A stretch of 64,000 nucleotides of DNA from Bacteroidota bacterium (GTDB lineage: Bacteria; Bacteroidota; Ignavibacteria; Ignavibacteriales; Ignavibacteriaceae): positions 107,262 to 171,261 of the forward strand of contig JAJYDC010000004.1 of NCBI GenBank assembly GCA_021777835.1, in the 5' to 3' direction. Made by a program: the position numbers and the translations under genes. Below the pieces are notes generated by a model. It was not told the origin of the DNA and ran no database searches. It was given only the letters and a program-made list of their open reading frames with translations. Each line of letters opens with the position of its first letter. Position 1 is the first letter of the stretch. Positions 28,561 through 38,588 of this stretch are shown here, one piece after another.

Positions 28561-31134
28561 ATGCGAAATATTAAAGAATATTATTTAAGGAATAAACAGC
28601 TTTTCATTATAATTATTTCAGCAGCATTAATTATAACTGCAGTAGCAGAATTTTATTATGTTGTTGAAGTTGATGTGCAATCGAATGACGAATGTCTATG
28701 GGTACCTACACAAGTTTCTAGAGATAGTACTGCAATCATTTTCAATTTTGTTAAAATCGGCGGAGTTACCTGGAATGCAGGTATACGTGACGGAGACCAG
28801 TTAATAGAAATAAATAATCATCCACTTCCTAATACTTCAGTAGCACAACTTCTTCTAAATAAGGTGAAAGCGGGAGATTTCGCGGATTATACAATTAAGA
28901 AATCCGGAAAGATTATTCACACTAAGGTTTATGTAAAGAAATTAATTCAGATCGGGAACATTGCAAATGTTATTCTTGCACTTATGCAAATGTTAATTGG
29001 GTTTATTGTACTTATGTCCAAGCCTTCAGGTAAAGCTCAAAAATTATTTTATGGACTTGGTGTTTCCATGATACTTAGTTCCTTAATCATATTCCTAAAT
29101 CATACAGCATCCCTTGAAGCGGTAAGAGCAAATCCTTTGCCATATATAGCAGTGTCTTTCCTTTGGTCGATTGGAATTGGGGCTGGACCATTTATTTTAA
29201 TCGCATTCTTTCTAATCTTTCCAAAGCCATTTAGAATTATTGAAAAGCGATGGGTTATTAGTTTGCTAATAATTTGTCCAATAATTTTAATACTTCTGAA
29301 CATTTCCTCTTTAGTCGCTATTTACGGATATGGTATTGGGACAATTGAAAATTATGTTAAGATCAGGAGATATTTTGATAACTTACAGCTTGTAATAGAA
29401 ATAATTGCAATAATTTTTCTAGTAATAAATTATACTCGATTAAAAACCAAAGAAGAGAAGAGACCGGTTCTTATAATATTAATTTCATTTGTTGTTGCAA
29501 TCATAGCTGTCATTTATACCTCCCAAATAGCACCTGCGATTTCAGATACGATATTTAATTCTCCTCAATATTACACGCCGATAATTTTTATTATTATAAT
29601 TCCATTTGCTTTCGCCTACTCAATATTCAAATATCAGCTAATGGATGTAAGTGTTGTAGTGAAAAACACCATTGTATACGGAGTTGCTACCGTCAGTTTA
29701 GCGGCACTTTATTTCTTTGTTATTTATGTATTGGGGCAAAGTATCAGTGAAGCAATTGGCACTCAGTTTCAAACTGCAATTGCAGGCATTATATTTATAA
29801 CATTTGCACTTGTATTCCAATCAACGAAAGATAGATTCCAAGATTTCCTTACTGCAAGATTTTATCCTGAACAGTTTGCCTATCAAAAAGTCTTAATAAA
29901 ATTTAGTAATGAAGTCTCAACGGTTGTCGGGCTTGAGAACATTCTAAGTTCAATGCAAGACACTTTTGTTGAGTCTTTGAAATTAAACAATTTTGGCATT
30001 ATGATTAGGGAAAAGAAATCTGATAAATATTATCTCGTAAAAAGTGTTGGTATTAAAGATTTGGGCTTAAAGATTAATGGTAGACTAGTCGAGGAATTTA
30101 TATCTGAAAAATCACTTTCTTCAAAACAGCCGGTCATAGAAAGAGAAGATTTTATAAAAGTATTTCCTTCTGAATTCATGTATATAATTGAGGGAAATAT
30201 ATATACTATCATTCCGATGGTAATAAAATCAAGAGCAATAGGTATGCTTTTATTTGGTCTCAAACATTCAGGTTCTCAGTTTGCGGGGAAGGATTTGGAA
30301 CTTTTGTCTGCCGCTGCCAATCAAGCTGCAATATCTATAGAAAATGCCCGACTTTATCAATCGGAAGCTGAAAAATTCAAGATTGAAAGGGAACTTGACC
30401 TTGCGAGAAAAATACAACAGGGGTTACTCCCTAAATGCATGCCTGCGGTAAATGGTCTGGATATCTGCGGTGAAATGATCCCAGCAATGCAAGTCGGGGG
30501 TGATTACTTTGATCTACTTCCAGTGTCAGAGTCAAAACTTTTTGTTGTTGTGGGAGATGTATCGGGCAAGGGTCTTGCTGCATCCTTATATATGGCTAAA
30601 CTTCAAACTATGGTACAGTTGTCTTGCGATAACATTAAGTCACCTAAGGAAATTCTAGTAGAACTCAATAAACATTTTTATAAGAGTATCGAAAGAAATT
30701 CGTTTGTTACGATGACGCTTGCCCTTTTCGACCTTCAATCTAAGAAGCTGAAGTTTTGTCGTGCAGGTCATTTGCCGTTACTTATGGCTTCAAATGGTAA
30801 TGTAAGTTCATTCCGAACGCGAGGGATAGGTGTCGGCTTGGAGAAAGGTAATATTTTTGAAAATACATTATTTGAAGAAGAAATTGCTTTAGTGCCAGGT
30901 CAGACTTTCGCCTTCTTTTCAGATGGGATAACTGAAGCAATGAATGAAAATAATGATCTTTTCGGAGAAGAGAAGCTTCAAGAAATATTGAAGACTAGTT
31001 CAGCCAATCATTCAACTGATATTATGAACGAGATCTGGAAGTCTGTAAAGAATTTTAAGGGAGCTGCTGAGCAAAATGATGATATGACAATGGTTTTAGT
31101 CAAATTTTTAAAGGAAGTAAAATATATTATTTGA
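28561..31134 (+). CDS. PDZ-7TM-GAF SpoIIE-type PP2C phosphatase
   Basis: This 857-residue membrane protein has a first membrane segment (about 12-33), an extracytoplasmic PDZ-like domain ('TWNAGIRDGDQLIEINNHPL', about 65-130), roughly seven membrane segments to residue about 400, a GAF-like domain, the linker 'ERELDLARKIQQGLLPKCMP', and a catalytic PP2C domain ('GGDYFDLLP' near 645, 'GDVSGKGLAASLYMAK', 'DGITEAMN', 'NDDMTMVLV'). The PDZ domain suggests sensing of unfolded or C-terminal peptides outside the membrane. It follows the second phosphatase by 100 bp. It is the third phosphatase in the cluster that could act on the single STAS protein. Confidence 0.92.
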   Translation: MRNIKEYYLRNKQLFIIIISAALIITAVAEFYYVVEVDVQSNDECLWVPTQVSRDSTAIIFNFVKIGGVTWNAGIRDGDQLIEINNHPLPNTSVAQLLLNKVKAGDFADYTIKKSGKIIHTKVYVKKLIQIGNIANVILALMQMLIGFIVLMSKPSGKAQKLFYGLGVSMILSSLIIFLNHTASLEAVRANPLPYIAVSFLWSIGIGAGPFILIAFFLIFPKPFRIIEKRWVISLLIICPIILILLNISSLVAIYGYGIGTIENYVKIRRYFDNLQLVIEIIAIIFLVINYTRLKTKEEKRPVLIILISFVVAIIAVIYTSQIAPAISDTIFNSPQYYTPIIFIIIIPFAFAYSIFKYQLMDVSVVVKNTIVYGVATVSLAALYFFVIYVLGQSISEAIGTQFQTAIAGIIFITFALVFQSTKDRFQDFLTARFYPEQFAYQKVLIKFSNEVSTVVGLENILSSMQDTFVESLKLNNFGIMIREKKSDKYYLVKSVGIKDLGLKINGRLVEEFISEKSLSSKQPVIEREDFIKVFPSEFMYIIEGNIYTIIPMVIKSRAIGMLLFGLKHSGSQFAGKDLELLSAAANQAAISIENARLYQSEAEKFKIERELDLARKIQQGLLPKCMPAVNGLDICGEMIPAMQVGGDYFDLLPVSESKLFVVVGDVSGKGLAASLYMAKLQTMVQLSCDNIKSPKEILVELNKHFYKSIERNSFVTMTLALFDLQSKKLKFCRAGHLPLLMASNGNVSSFRTRGIGVGLEKGNIFENTLFEEEIALVPGQTFAFFSDGITEAMNENNDLFGEEKLQEILKTSSANHSTDIMNEIWKSVKNFKGAAEQNDDMTMVLVKFLKEVKYII

Positions 31135-31380
31135 GAAATAGCCGCATTTAAGAACTTCTTCCTCCTTTTCATATTTAATAATTAACTAGCCTTTTTATCT
31201 CTTTTTACTAACACAAATATTTTGGCTGAGTTACAGATTCTCGCCCTAAATATTGAAAATAAATGTCTTTACCTGACTCATTTCTAAACTGAAAGTCAAT
31301 TCTTTCGATAATGATAATGTGTAATTTTTTTTGTTCTTATTTCTTAAGAGAAATTTTTTTCCTAAAGTTAAAGGATAAAT

Positions 31381-33915
31381 ATGATAAAGAAGTTTTTGAA
31401 AAAGTACCTATTGCATTTTGGTTTTTTAGTGACTTTGGGTTTTTTAGTTGTCAGCGTTGTAGGATTTCTGAAGATTGACAACCTAATTGTACTGTCCTGG
31501 ATAAATTCTTTTGCAGAAGCAAAAAACTATCTGACAATTGGTTTGATCGGAAGCTCATCAATGGTTTTCCTTATGGCTATTTATTTGCAGATTACAACAT
31601 TTAAGCCTCTTAAGTTACTTTCCCAAAAAGTAAAATTTATGGCGGAAAAGGATTTCGTTTCCCTATCTGCTGCACTAACTGAAATGGCACATGGGAATCT
31701 AACTTCAGGAATTAAATTGGAATCCGTTGTTATAAACTCCAGAGTTAACGGCAGGGTAGGTGAAATGGTAAAAGGGTTAAACTCAATTATCGAAAATCTA
31801 AATGAGGCAAGCGTTGAATTTAATTCAGCCACAGATAAGCCATGTCAGAGGCTTTTTTATGTTGGTGCTGATTCATATTTAGAAGGTCGTGCTTGCGGGG
31901 AAGAAATGGGCAAGGCATTAAAAGGCAAAGGTAAAGTTGTAATAATCCTTGAAAGATTTGATGCAATTAGTCATGAATTAAGAAGAAAAGGATTTCAAAA
32001 TTCTATAAGGGAGAAATTTCCTTCAATTACAGTTCTTGAAACAATTGAGACTAAATTAAATGCAGAAGTTGGATATAATGAAACAAAGGTCTTAATAAGA
32101 AAATATTCTGATCTAGATGGAATATATGTAACGTACGGCGGAATTTCTTCAGCTAAAGCAGTCGCTGAATTAGGCAAGTCAGGGAAAATAAAAATAGTTT
32201 GCCATGACCTTGCTGATGAAACAATGAATTATGTTAAACAAGGAACAATCACTGCTACTCTCTCGCAGGATGTTTTCGCCCAAGGACACGATCCTGTTAT
32301 TCACCTTTTCAATCATTTAGTTTCAAAATGGCAACCTAGCCAGCCAAGATTATTAAGCCGTATGGATATCGTTACGCAGGAAAACTACAAACAATTTTGG
32401 CAGCCCGAAAGAGGAGTAATAGAATCAGAAGCCATTTCCTCAAGAAGACCTAAGCCTATACAAAAATCAAGTAAGCCAATTAAAATTGCAGTAATTGGGA
32501 GAGAAGGGGATTCATTCTGGAATGCATTTAGATCCGGAGTGGATGCTGCAGCAGTTCAACTTAAAAATTATAATGCAAGTGTTGAATGGATTATTCCGAA
32601 AGGTGCAGGAGCTAAGAACAGCAATGAAGTAACTGCTAGAATATATGGACCAGCGATAGAAGATTGCGTCGCAAAGAAATATGACGCAGTTAGCGTTGGG
32701 ATCTTTGACAAAAATCTTGTCTCATATATTAATAAAGCGGTTGATAAAGGTTTAGTGGTAGCATCTTTTAATAGTGAACCAATAAGCCTTCGTGGAACTT
32801 TTACGACTTTGAAAGAGAGATCAAAGAAATTATTAAATGTAAGTCAAACTCTTGCTAAGGGGGCATTGCAATCGGTAGAAACTTTCAACAACAATTCAAA
32901 TACAGTCAAAAATATGGCTCAAAGATTAAGTGAAGAAGCCACATCTGTTAATACTGCTAGTGCTAATATGCTTCAAATAGCTACATCAATTGAAAGAATT
33001 GCAAAGGATTCACATGAACAAAAATTAGCAGCAGAGCTTGTTTCTAATTCAGCTTTTGAAATTTCTAATGCTGTTGATTCCGCAAATAAAAGTGCCGGTG
33101 AGGTTGTAAATTCTTCATCGGAAGCAATTGAAATTGCAAAACAGGGCGCAAAAATGGTAATGCGGAATTTGGGGCAGATGAAAAAAATTGAAGAGACTGT
33201 AAGCCAATTTGCGTCGCAAATCGAGGGAATGGCTAAACAATCTGAGCAAATTGAAGAAATTATAGAAACAATCGAAGAGATAGCTGAACAAACGAATCTT
33301 CTAGCTCTTAATGCAGCCATTGAAGCAGCTCGTGCAGGGGAACACGGAAGGGGTTTTGCGGTTGTCGCCGATGAAGTTAGGAATTTAGCTGAGCGCTCCG
33401 CTAAAGCCACTAAGCAAACTTCTACATTAATAAATAAAGTTCAGCATGATATTTCAGAATCAGGAAGATCAATCAAGCATCTTGTTGAAGACGTAAAAGA
33501 AGGTTCAAATATTGCGAAAAAATCTGGTGAAGCGATAGAAAAACTTCTGTCTTCATCTCAAGATATGAGTGGACAAATTACAGGAATGGCTCAAGCAAAC
33601 AGGGATGTTGCGAATATAATGTCTAACCTCGTCAAGTTAATTGATAAAATCTCGCTTGTAATTGATCAGAATATGAGTGCTACGGAAGAATTAAGTGCAA
33701 GTGTTCAACACACAGTACAGATGATTAAGAATGTAGCATCGATCAGCGATAGGAATGCATCAACTATAAATGAAATTTCATTAAGGACAGTTAAAGCTAC
33801 CCGTGAAGCTGAAGAAGTCGGAAGTGTTGCAGGTGGTCTTGCAGGAATGGCAGATGAACTCCAGGCAGCGACAGCGCAATTCAAAATCGAATCAGACGGA
33901 TTAAGTTTGAACTAA
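31381..33915 (+). CDS. Chemoreceptor with apparently permuted, cytoplasmic sugar-binding-protein-like domain
   Basis: This 844-residue methyl-accepting protein has two membrane segments (about 10-30 and 51-70) separated by only some 20 residues, then a HAMP-like segment (71-147). Residues 157-340 resemble the C-terminal lobe of a type I periplasmic binding protein ('[20 protein letters not shown]', '[20 protein letters not shown]', ending '[11 protein letters not shown]'). Residues 367-466 resemble the N-terminal lobe ('[20 protein letters not shown]', '[13 protein letters not shown]'). The lobes are therefore in reversed order. The signalling domain has the canonical tip '[20 protein letters not shown]'. 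With this topology the binding fold should sit in the cytoplasm. The ligand is unknown. Confidence 0.9.
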   Translation: MIKKFLKKYLLHFGFLVTLGFLVVSVVGFLKIDNLIVLSWINSFAEAKNYLTIGLIGSSSMVFLMAIYLQITTFKPLKLLSQKVKFMAEKDFVSLSAALTEMAHGNLTSGIKLESVVINSRVNGRVGEMVKGLNSIIENLNEASVEFNSATDKPCQRLFYVGADSYLEGRACGEEMGKALKGKGKVVIILERFDAISHELRRKGFQNSIREKFPSITVLETIETKLNAEVGYNETKVLIRKYSDLDGIYVTYGGISSAKAVAELGKSGKIKIVCHDLADETMNYVKQGTITATLSQDVFAQGHDPVIHLFNHLVSKWQPSQPRLLSRMDIVTQENYKQFWQPERGVIESEAISSRRPKPIQKSSKPIKIAVIGREGDSFWNAFRSGVDAAAVQLKNYNASVEWIIPKGAGAKNSNEVTARIYGPAIEDCVAKKYDAVSVGIFDKNLVSYINKAVDKGLVVASFNSEPISLRGTFTTLKERSKKLLNVSQTLAKGALQSVETFNNNSNTVKNMAQRLSEEATSVNTASANMLQIATSIERIAKDSHEQKLAAELVSNSAFEISNAVDSANKSAGEVVNSSSEAIEIAKQGAKMVMRNLGQMKKIEETVSQFASQIEGMAKQSEQIEEIIETIEEIAEQTNLLALNAAIEAARAGEHGRGFAVVADEVRNLAERSAKATKQTSTLINKVQHDISESGRSIKHLVEDVKEGSNIAKKSGEAIEKLLSSSQDMSGQITGMAQANRDVANIMSNLVKLIDKISLVIDQNMSATEELSASVQHTVQMIKNVASISDRNASTINEISLRTVKATREAEEVGSVAGGLAGMADELQAATAQFKIESDGLSLN

Positions 33916-33990
33916 ATAAGGTAGTTTCACAAAAAACTCTCTATAATGGAACATTAAATAAAGGAACGATTACATTACTTTTCCTAAGAA

Positions 33991-35358
33991 CTAAGCAATA
34001 ACCGGAGTTTCGAGCATTTCAAGATCTGCATGAAGCTCTTGCTCCGTAAGATGATGTTCAACCAATTTGCCTGAGAAATATGCATCATAAGCACTCATAT
34101 CGAAATTGCCATGACCGCTTAAATTAAATAAAATAGTCTTTGGAGTCCCTTCTGCCTTGGCTTTAAGAGCTTCTTTAACAGCACAGGCAATTGCATGGTT
34201 TGATTCCGGTGCAGGAATTATCCCTTCAGATCTTGCAAACTTTACGCCTGCATCAAAGCATTCAATCTGATGAAAAGATTGTGCTTCTATTAATTTATCT
34301 TTTAACAGTTGGCTGACAATTGCTCCCGCACCGTGATATCGGAGACCACCAGCATGAATAGGTGCAGGCATAAATGTATGTCCTAGGGTGTACATAGGAA
34401 TTAGGGGAGTTAAACCAACAGTATCTCCAAAATCATATCTAAATTCTCCTTTGGTGAGTTTCGGACAAGACGAAGGTTCTGCTGCTATGCATCTTACCTT
34501 CTTGCCTTCACGGAAGTTTAATCCAAGAAACGGAAACGAGATCCCTGCAAAGTTTGAGCCTCCTCCAAAACAGCCAATAACAATATCCGGGAAATCTCCG
34601 GCTAATTCCATTTGTTTAATTGATTCAAGGCCAATAACAGTTTGATGCATCAGAACATGATTAAGTACACTACCTAACGAATATTTTGTATCTGTGCTTG
34701 TAGCTGCTCTTTCCACAGCCTCTGAAATTGCAATACCAAGGCTTCCTGGTGAATTAGGATCATCTGCTAAAACTTTTCTTCCAGATTCAGTTCTGTTCGT
34801 AGGAGAAGAATAAACATTTGCTCCCCAAGTGTTCATCATAAATTTTCTATATGGCTTTTGTTCATAACTTACTTTTACCATATAAACTTCTAAATCTATT
34901 CCAAAATGATTACATGCAAAACTAAGAGCACTACCCCACTGACCAGCCCCAGTTTCAGTTGCTATCTTTTTTACGCCTTCCATTTTATTATAATAAGCTT
35001 GAGGAACAGCGGTATTCGGTTTATGCGAGCCGGCAGGGCTTACACCTTCATATTTGTAATAAATTTTTGCAGGTGTATCTAGTAGTTTTTCAAAATTTGT
35101 AGCTCTAAAAAGCGGAGACGGTCTCCATAATTTATAAACGTCTCTTACTTCTTCTGGTATATCTATCCATCTTTCTTTTGATACTTCCTGTTTTATTAAT
35201 TCCATGGGAAAGAGAGGGGCTAAATCAGCAGGTCCTATTGGCTGCTTTGTCCCCGGATGCAGAGGCGGTAACATTGCATTAGGCATATCTGCCTGAATGT
35301 TATACCATTGTTCTGGGATTTGATTTTCCGACAGTATGTATTTTTTAGTTTTTTCCAT
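33991..35358 (-). CDS. TrpB2-type PLP-dependent tryptophan synthase beta-like enzyme
   Basis: This 455-residue protein is of the TrpB2 subfamily, longer than ordinary TrpB (about 400). The PLP lysine is K113 in 'YEGVSPAGSHKPNTA', the substrate loop is 'ATETGAGQWGSAL', and the phosphate-binding glycine run is 'GCFGGGSNFAGI'. The TrpB2 hallmark N-terminal extension ('PEQWYNIQADMPNAMLPPLH') is present. TrpB2 makes tryptophan from indole and serine, and some members prefer phosphoserine. No trpA or other trp gene is nearby, so it may salvage indole. Confidence 0.93.
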   Translation of the reverse strand: MEKTKKYILSENQIPEQWYNIQADMPNAMLPPLHPGTKQPIGPADLAPLFPMELIKQEVSKERWIDIPEEVRDVYKLWRPSPLFRATNFEKLLDTPAKIYYKYEGVSPAGSHKPNTAVPQAYYNKMEGVKKIATETGAGQWGSALSFACNHFGIDLEVYMVKVSYEQKPYRKFMMNTWGANVYSSPTNRTESGRKVLADDPNSPGSLGIAISEAVERAATSTDTKYSLGSVLNHVLMHQTVIGLESIKQMELAGDFPDIVIGCFGGGSNFAGISFPFLGLNFREGKKVRCIAAEPSSCPKLTKGEFRYDFGDTVGLTPLIPMYTLGHTFMPAPIHAGGLRYHGAGAIVSQLLKDKLIEAQSFHQIECFDAGVKFARSEGIIPAPESNHAIACAVKEALKAKAEGTPKTILFNLSGHGNFDMSAYDAYFSGKLVEHHLTEQELHADLEMLETPVIA

Positions 35359-35762
35359 GGTCTTATTTATAAATTAGTTTAAATACTGAATAGAGTTATT
35401 TAATTATAAAGAACAGGGTACATTTTAATGAAAGATAAAATATTCTAATATTCTAATATTCTGATACACGGATATAAATTCTTTTTTACTGGATTAAGTT
35501 TAATATTAAGCCTGTATGGTAAGACTAACGTATAAGTTTGATGCAAGCATTGTGTGCGGCAACAAATTAAAACTCTTGTGTTGTTAACCAAAATATATTT
35601 TAATTATAAGGGAAATTCAAGTTAAAGGGTAATAATATCTTTTCCTCAGCATTATAATGTTTTTGCTGTAATAGTATAATTCATACATTGCGTTGTTAAA
35701 ATTTAGGAAATGATTTAATTTAAGTATTATTCAAAATTTCAACTATTGGAAAGGAAAATGCA
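35359..35762. other. 404-bp divergent intergenic region with small tandem repeat
   Basis: This stretch separates the TrpB2-type gene from the aldo/keto reductase gene, which point away from each other, so it must hold both promoters. Around 35440-35464 an 8-base unit TATTCTAA occurs three times in tandem, the third imperfect. I found no coding frame and no convincing riboswitch. Confidence 0.5.
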
Positions 35763-36776
35763 ATGAGGATTAAAAATTTAGGACGTACGGGGTTAAAAGT
35801 TAGTGAAATATGCTTAGGCACAATGACATTTGGTTATCAATGCGATGAGAACACAGCATTTGAAATATTAAATAAAGCGTGGGATGGAGGGGTTAATTTT
35901 ATTGATACCGCTGATGTATACCCATTGCCGGTTGATCTTAAAACAGTTGGTGCAACAGAAACGGTTATTGGAAACTGGTTAAAGAGTAATCCAGGAAGAC
36001 GACATGAAGCTATTATTGCTTCTAAGTGCAACGGGAAAATGAGTGATGCTCCAAACGACCAGGGCCTTTCGCGGCGACATATTATGGATGCGATTGATGA
36101 AAGCTTAAAGCGCCTACAAACAGATTTTATTGATCTATATCAGGTACACTTTTATGATCCAAATACTCCGATTGATGAGACATTAAGAGCTTTAGATGAT
36201 ATTGTCAGAGCAGGAAAGGTACGTTATATCGGATGTAGTAATTATCAGGCATATCAACTTGCCAAAGCCTTATGGAAAAGTGACCAACTCGGAATAGAAA
36301 GGTATAACTGTATTCAACCTCGTTATAATTTATTATTTAGAGAATTTGAAAAGGAGCTCTTTCCGTTATGCAGGGAAGAGGGTGTAGGAGTAATAGTATA
36401 TAATCCTTTAGCCGGCGGATTTTTAACAGGCAAGCATAAACGCGATAAGGAACCGAATGAGATGGGTAGATTTAAATTAGGTGAAGCAGGTAAGATGTAC
36501 CGGACCCGTTATTGGCAGGAAGCTCAATTTGATGCTGTCGAAAGGATGAAAGGATTCTTTGACAAGAGAAACAAATCATTAACACACGTTTCTATTGCAT
36601 GGGTACTTAATAATCCTGTGATAACTTCAGCAATTGTAGGGGCAAGTAAACCGGAACAGCTTAGTGATAGTCTTAAAGCCATTGAGGTTAGTATAGATGA
36701 AGAAGAAACGGAATTTCTTAATTCATTATGGTATGATTTACCGAAAATAAGCGATCCTAAATTTGCATTGAGGTAG
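35763..36776 (+). CDS. Aldo/keto reductase
   Basis: This is a 337-residue (beta/alpha)8-barrel NAD(P)H-dependent reductase. The catalytic tetrad is D48 and Y53 ('FIDTADVY'), K88 ('IIASKCNG') and H129 ('DLYQVHFYDP'). Cofactor-binding segments 'YIGCSNYQAYQLAKAL' and 'VGASKPEQLSDSLKAIE' are present. An AAAGGAAAA ribosome-binding site precedes the ATG. It is closest in feel to the YajO/YghZ group, which reduces small aldehydes or ketones; the substrate is not predictable. A strong hairpin terminator follows at 36797-36828. Confidence 0.95.
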   Translation: MRIKNLGRTGLKVSEICLGTMTFGYQCDENTAFEILNKAWDGGVNFIDTADVYPLPVDLKTVGATETVIGNWLKSNPGRRHEAIIASKCNGKMSDAPNDQGLSRRHIMDAIDESLKRLQTDFIDLYQVHFYDPNTPIDETLRALDDIVRAGKVRYIGCSNYQAYQLAKALWKSDQLGIERYNCIQPRYNLLFREFEKELFPLCREEGVGVIVYNPLAGGFLTGKHKRDKEPNEMGRFKLGEAGKMYRTRYWQEAQFDAVERMKGFFDKRNKSLTHVSIAWVLNNPVITSAIVGASKPEQLSDSLKAIEVSIDEEETEFLNSLWYDLPKISDPKFALR

Positions 36777-36796
36777 GACAATTAAAATTATAAAAT

Positions 36797-36828
36797 AAAA
36801 AGCTCAATCTTTCATTGATTGAGCTTTT
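36797..36828. terminator. Bidirectional hairpin terminator
   Basis: The stem AAAAGCTCAATC/GATTGAGCTTTT encloses a 7-base loop, with A- and T-rich flanks on the two sides. It serves the aldo/keto reductase gene on the plus strand. On the minus strand it lies directly after the displaced 3' end of tRNA-Leu, so it is probably the tRNA's original terminator from before the element inserted. Confidence 0.85.
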
Positions 36829-36890
36829 GTACCGAAGGCCGGACTCGAACCGGCACCTGGTGTGAGCCAGACTGGATTTTGAGTCCAGCG
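36829..36890 (-). repeat. Distal attachment-site copy (3' fragment of tRNA-Leu)
   Basis: These 62 bp equal the anticodon arm, variable arm, T-arm and acceptor 3' strand of the tRNA-Leu at 38842-38927, on the same strand, but the 5' half is missing and replaced by unrelated sequence after 36890. It marks the far end of the inserted element and is not a functional tRNA. Confidence 0.9.
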
Positions 36891-36981
36891 AAATATATGG
36901 ATTTCAAATAAGTTTTAATAGGTTGATATGTTTTTTGATTAAAGATTTTCAATTCTTCGAGCTTAGATTGGAGCTTTTCAA

Positions 36982-37167
36982 ATGTATCATTCTAAGCGGT
37001 CAAATGGCATTTATTATATTTTTTACCGGCAACTAAACGGTAAATTAACGTGCATCTCTACAAAGGAAAAAATAAAATCCGAAGCTTTAAAATTCCTTTC
37101 CAATTGTGAAGATGAAATAAAGACAAGAAAAGCTTCCAAAGCCTTGCCTATTCAAATTAGACAATAA
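36982..37167 (+). pseudogene. Integrase N-terminal stub (tyrosine recombinase arm-binding region)
   Basis: This 61-residue frame starts behind a GGAG site at an 8-base spacing. Its sequence 'SKRSNGIYYIFYRQLNGKL' and 'STKEKIKSEALKFLSNCEDE' resembles the N-terminal arm-binding domain of phage-type tyrosine recombinases. A TAA follows after 61 residues, and no SAM-like or catalytic (R-H-R-Y) domain follows in any frame. It is read as the 5' end of the element's integrase left by an internal deletion. The family call rests on recognition of this short segment. Confidence 0.65.
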
Positions 37168-37283
37168 AAGATAAAGATTCAAAAAATGAATTATTTGGCA
37201 TATGGAAGGATCGTAAGGATCTGGAAAATGTTGATGAATATATACGCAACCTAAGAAAGAGCAGAATCCATGTTACTGATTGA
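37161..37283 (+). pseudogene. Antitoxin 3' fragment (VapB-like)
   Basis: The frame reads 'DSKNELFGIWKDRKDLENVD' then 'EYIRNLRKSR', the C-terminal toxin-binding pattern of small antitoxins paired with PIN toxins. A TAG lies immediately upstream and no start codon exists, so the 5' half is lost. It overlaps the PIN toxin start by 14 bp, the usual antitoxin-toxin arrangement. Confidence 0.65.
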
Positions 37284-37515
37284 TTCCGATGTTATTATAT
37301 GGTATATGAAAGGAAATCCTAAAGTTTATAATGTAATAGAAGAACAAAAAGTTTTTTTCATCTCAGTTGTAAGTTATATGGAGTTGATTCAGGGGATGCA
37401 AAATAAAAGGGAGCTTATCTTAGTAAGAAAAACAATAAGGAATTGGAATGCAAAAATCCTTTATATAAATGAAGATATATCTTTCAAAGCAATGTTTTTT
37501 GTAGAGCTGCTGTGA
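37270..37515 (+). pseudogene. Truncated PIN-domain (VapC-like) toxin
   Basis: This 81-residue frame begins 'MLLIDSDVIIWYMKGNPKVY' and contains 'SVVSYMELIQGM', matching the first acidic motifs of PIN-domain RNases. The family is normally about 125-135 residues. The sequence stops after 'SFKAMFFVELL', so the C-terminal half with the last acidic active-site residues is absent. It is therefore almost certainly inactive. Confidence 0.7.
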
Positions 37516-37706
37516 ACTTCCTTTTTCCTTTTTCATCTATACTCCTGAAGTTTGTTATACATAATTTATTCCTTCAAAAGTAACTTTCCAACTTAAGCAT
37601 TATACTTACAGAATTTTGACATTTTTTTGACAATAAAAAGAAATTACTAATTTATATTATAAATGAGTTTATTAAATACAATTAAAATTTATTAAGGGGT
37701 AAAAAA

Positions 37707-38369
37707 ATGAATCCCTTAAATAAAGTAAAAACTATCATCAGCAAACCAAAAAGAATAAAAAGTATAATATCTTACATATTAATCTTTTGTATACTAATTG
37801 AGGTTCCAATAATTAATTTTGGGTGTTATTCATATTATTCTTTAAATGATAATAAAAACAAAGCAAAAAGTCTTAAAGAATATAAACGGACTAAGTTTAT
37901 CCTAAAAGATGATTCAGAAGTAAATGCACTCTCTAAAAATTGCTTTCTATTTGACAAAGATACAGCACTCTATTATGGGGCAGGATTATTATATCACGGG
38001 AAAGAAATAAAACCAAATAATTTTGAAGGATTTATAAATAAGAGAAATATAGATTCAATTACCTTTATTAATAGCAAACCGAATCCTCATGACTTATATT
38101 GGTTAAAAGATAATGATATGTTAAAAATTGATGAAAATAAAATTATTGATTTGAGTAAAACAAACGGAACTCAACGATGGTTAGTTAAAGATAATAGCGG
38201 TGAATTACAAGTAATTTTCTCTAAAGATATAAACGAAATTCAAATACAGAAAATAAATAAGTTGAATACTTCATTGTTTGTTGGTTCTATAATACTATTT
38301 TACGTATTACTTTATTTTCTCACTAAGGGTGTGAGAGATGTAAGTCATATAAATCTTGGGTATTATTGA
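37707..38369 (+). CDS. Hypothetical protein with two membrane segments, element cargo
   Basis: I do not recognise this 220-residue protein. It has an AAGGGG ribosome-binding site, a basic N-terminus, a hydrophobic segment at about 18-40 ending in 'GCYSYYSLN' (a lipobox-like Cys is possible), an extracytoplasmic soluble region 'YKRTKFILKDDSEVNALSKN' with beta-rich character, and a second membrane segment near the C-terminus ('SIILFYVLLYFL'). It is the only apparently intact gene between the tRNA-Leu repeats and is more AT-rich than its flanks. No function is assigned. Confidence 0.65.
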   Translation: MNPLNKVKTIISKPKRIKSIISYILIFCILIEVPIINFGCYSYYSLNDNKNKAKSLKEYKRTKFILKDDSEVNALSKNCFLFDKDTALYYGAGLLYHGKEIKPNNFEGFINKRNIDSITFINSKPNPHDLYWLKDNDMLKIDENKIIDLSKTNGTQRWLVKDNSGELQVIFSKDINEIQIQKINKLNTSLFVGSIILFYVLLYFLTKGVRDVSHINLGYY

Positions 38370-38588
38370 AAAATTAAAAACATTGACAATTTTTCCCCTA
38401 ATTAACTCATTTAAAATAATTATTAAAGAAGTTTTCAGTTGTTAAAGTATCTTCTATCTGTCTTTTAGATTTTAAGTGATCATATAAAAATATTTTTCTC
38501 TATGTAAAACATTTAAATTTAATAGATTAATGCAGTGTCTATTTTTAGTGTATATTGACAATAAAAATTAGAAGTGTATTTTAGTAGA

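Noticed and set aside
36829..36890. Possible second tRNA-Leu gene
   Set aside because: Only the 3' two-thirds of the tRNA is present. The acceptor 5' strand and D-arm are missing, so it is an attachment-site copy.
37161..37515. Functional VapBC toxin-antitoxin pair
   Set aside because: The antitoxin has no start codon and the toxin lacks its C-terminal half, so both are fragments.
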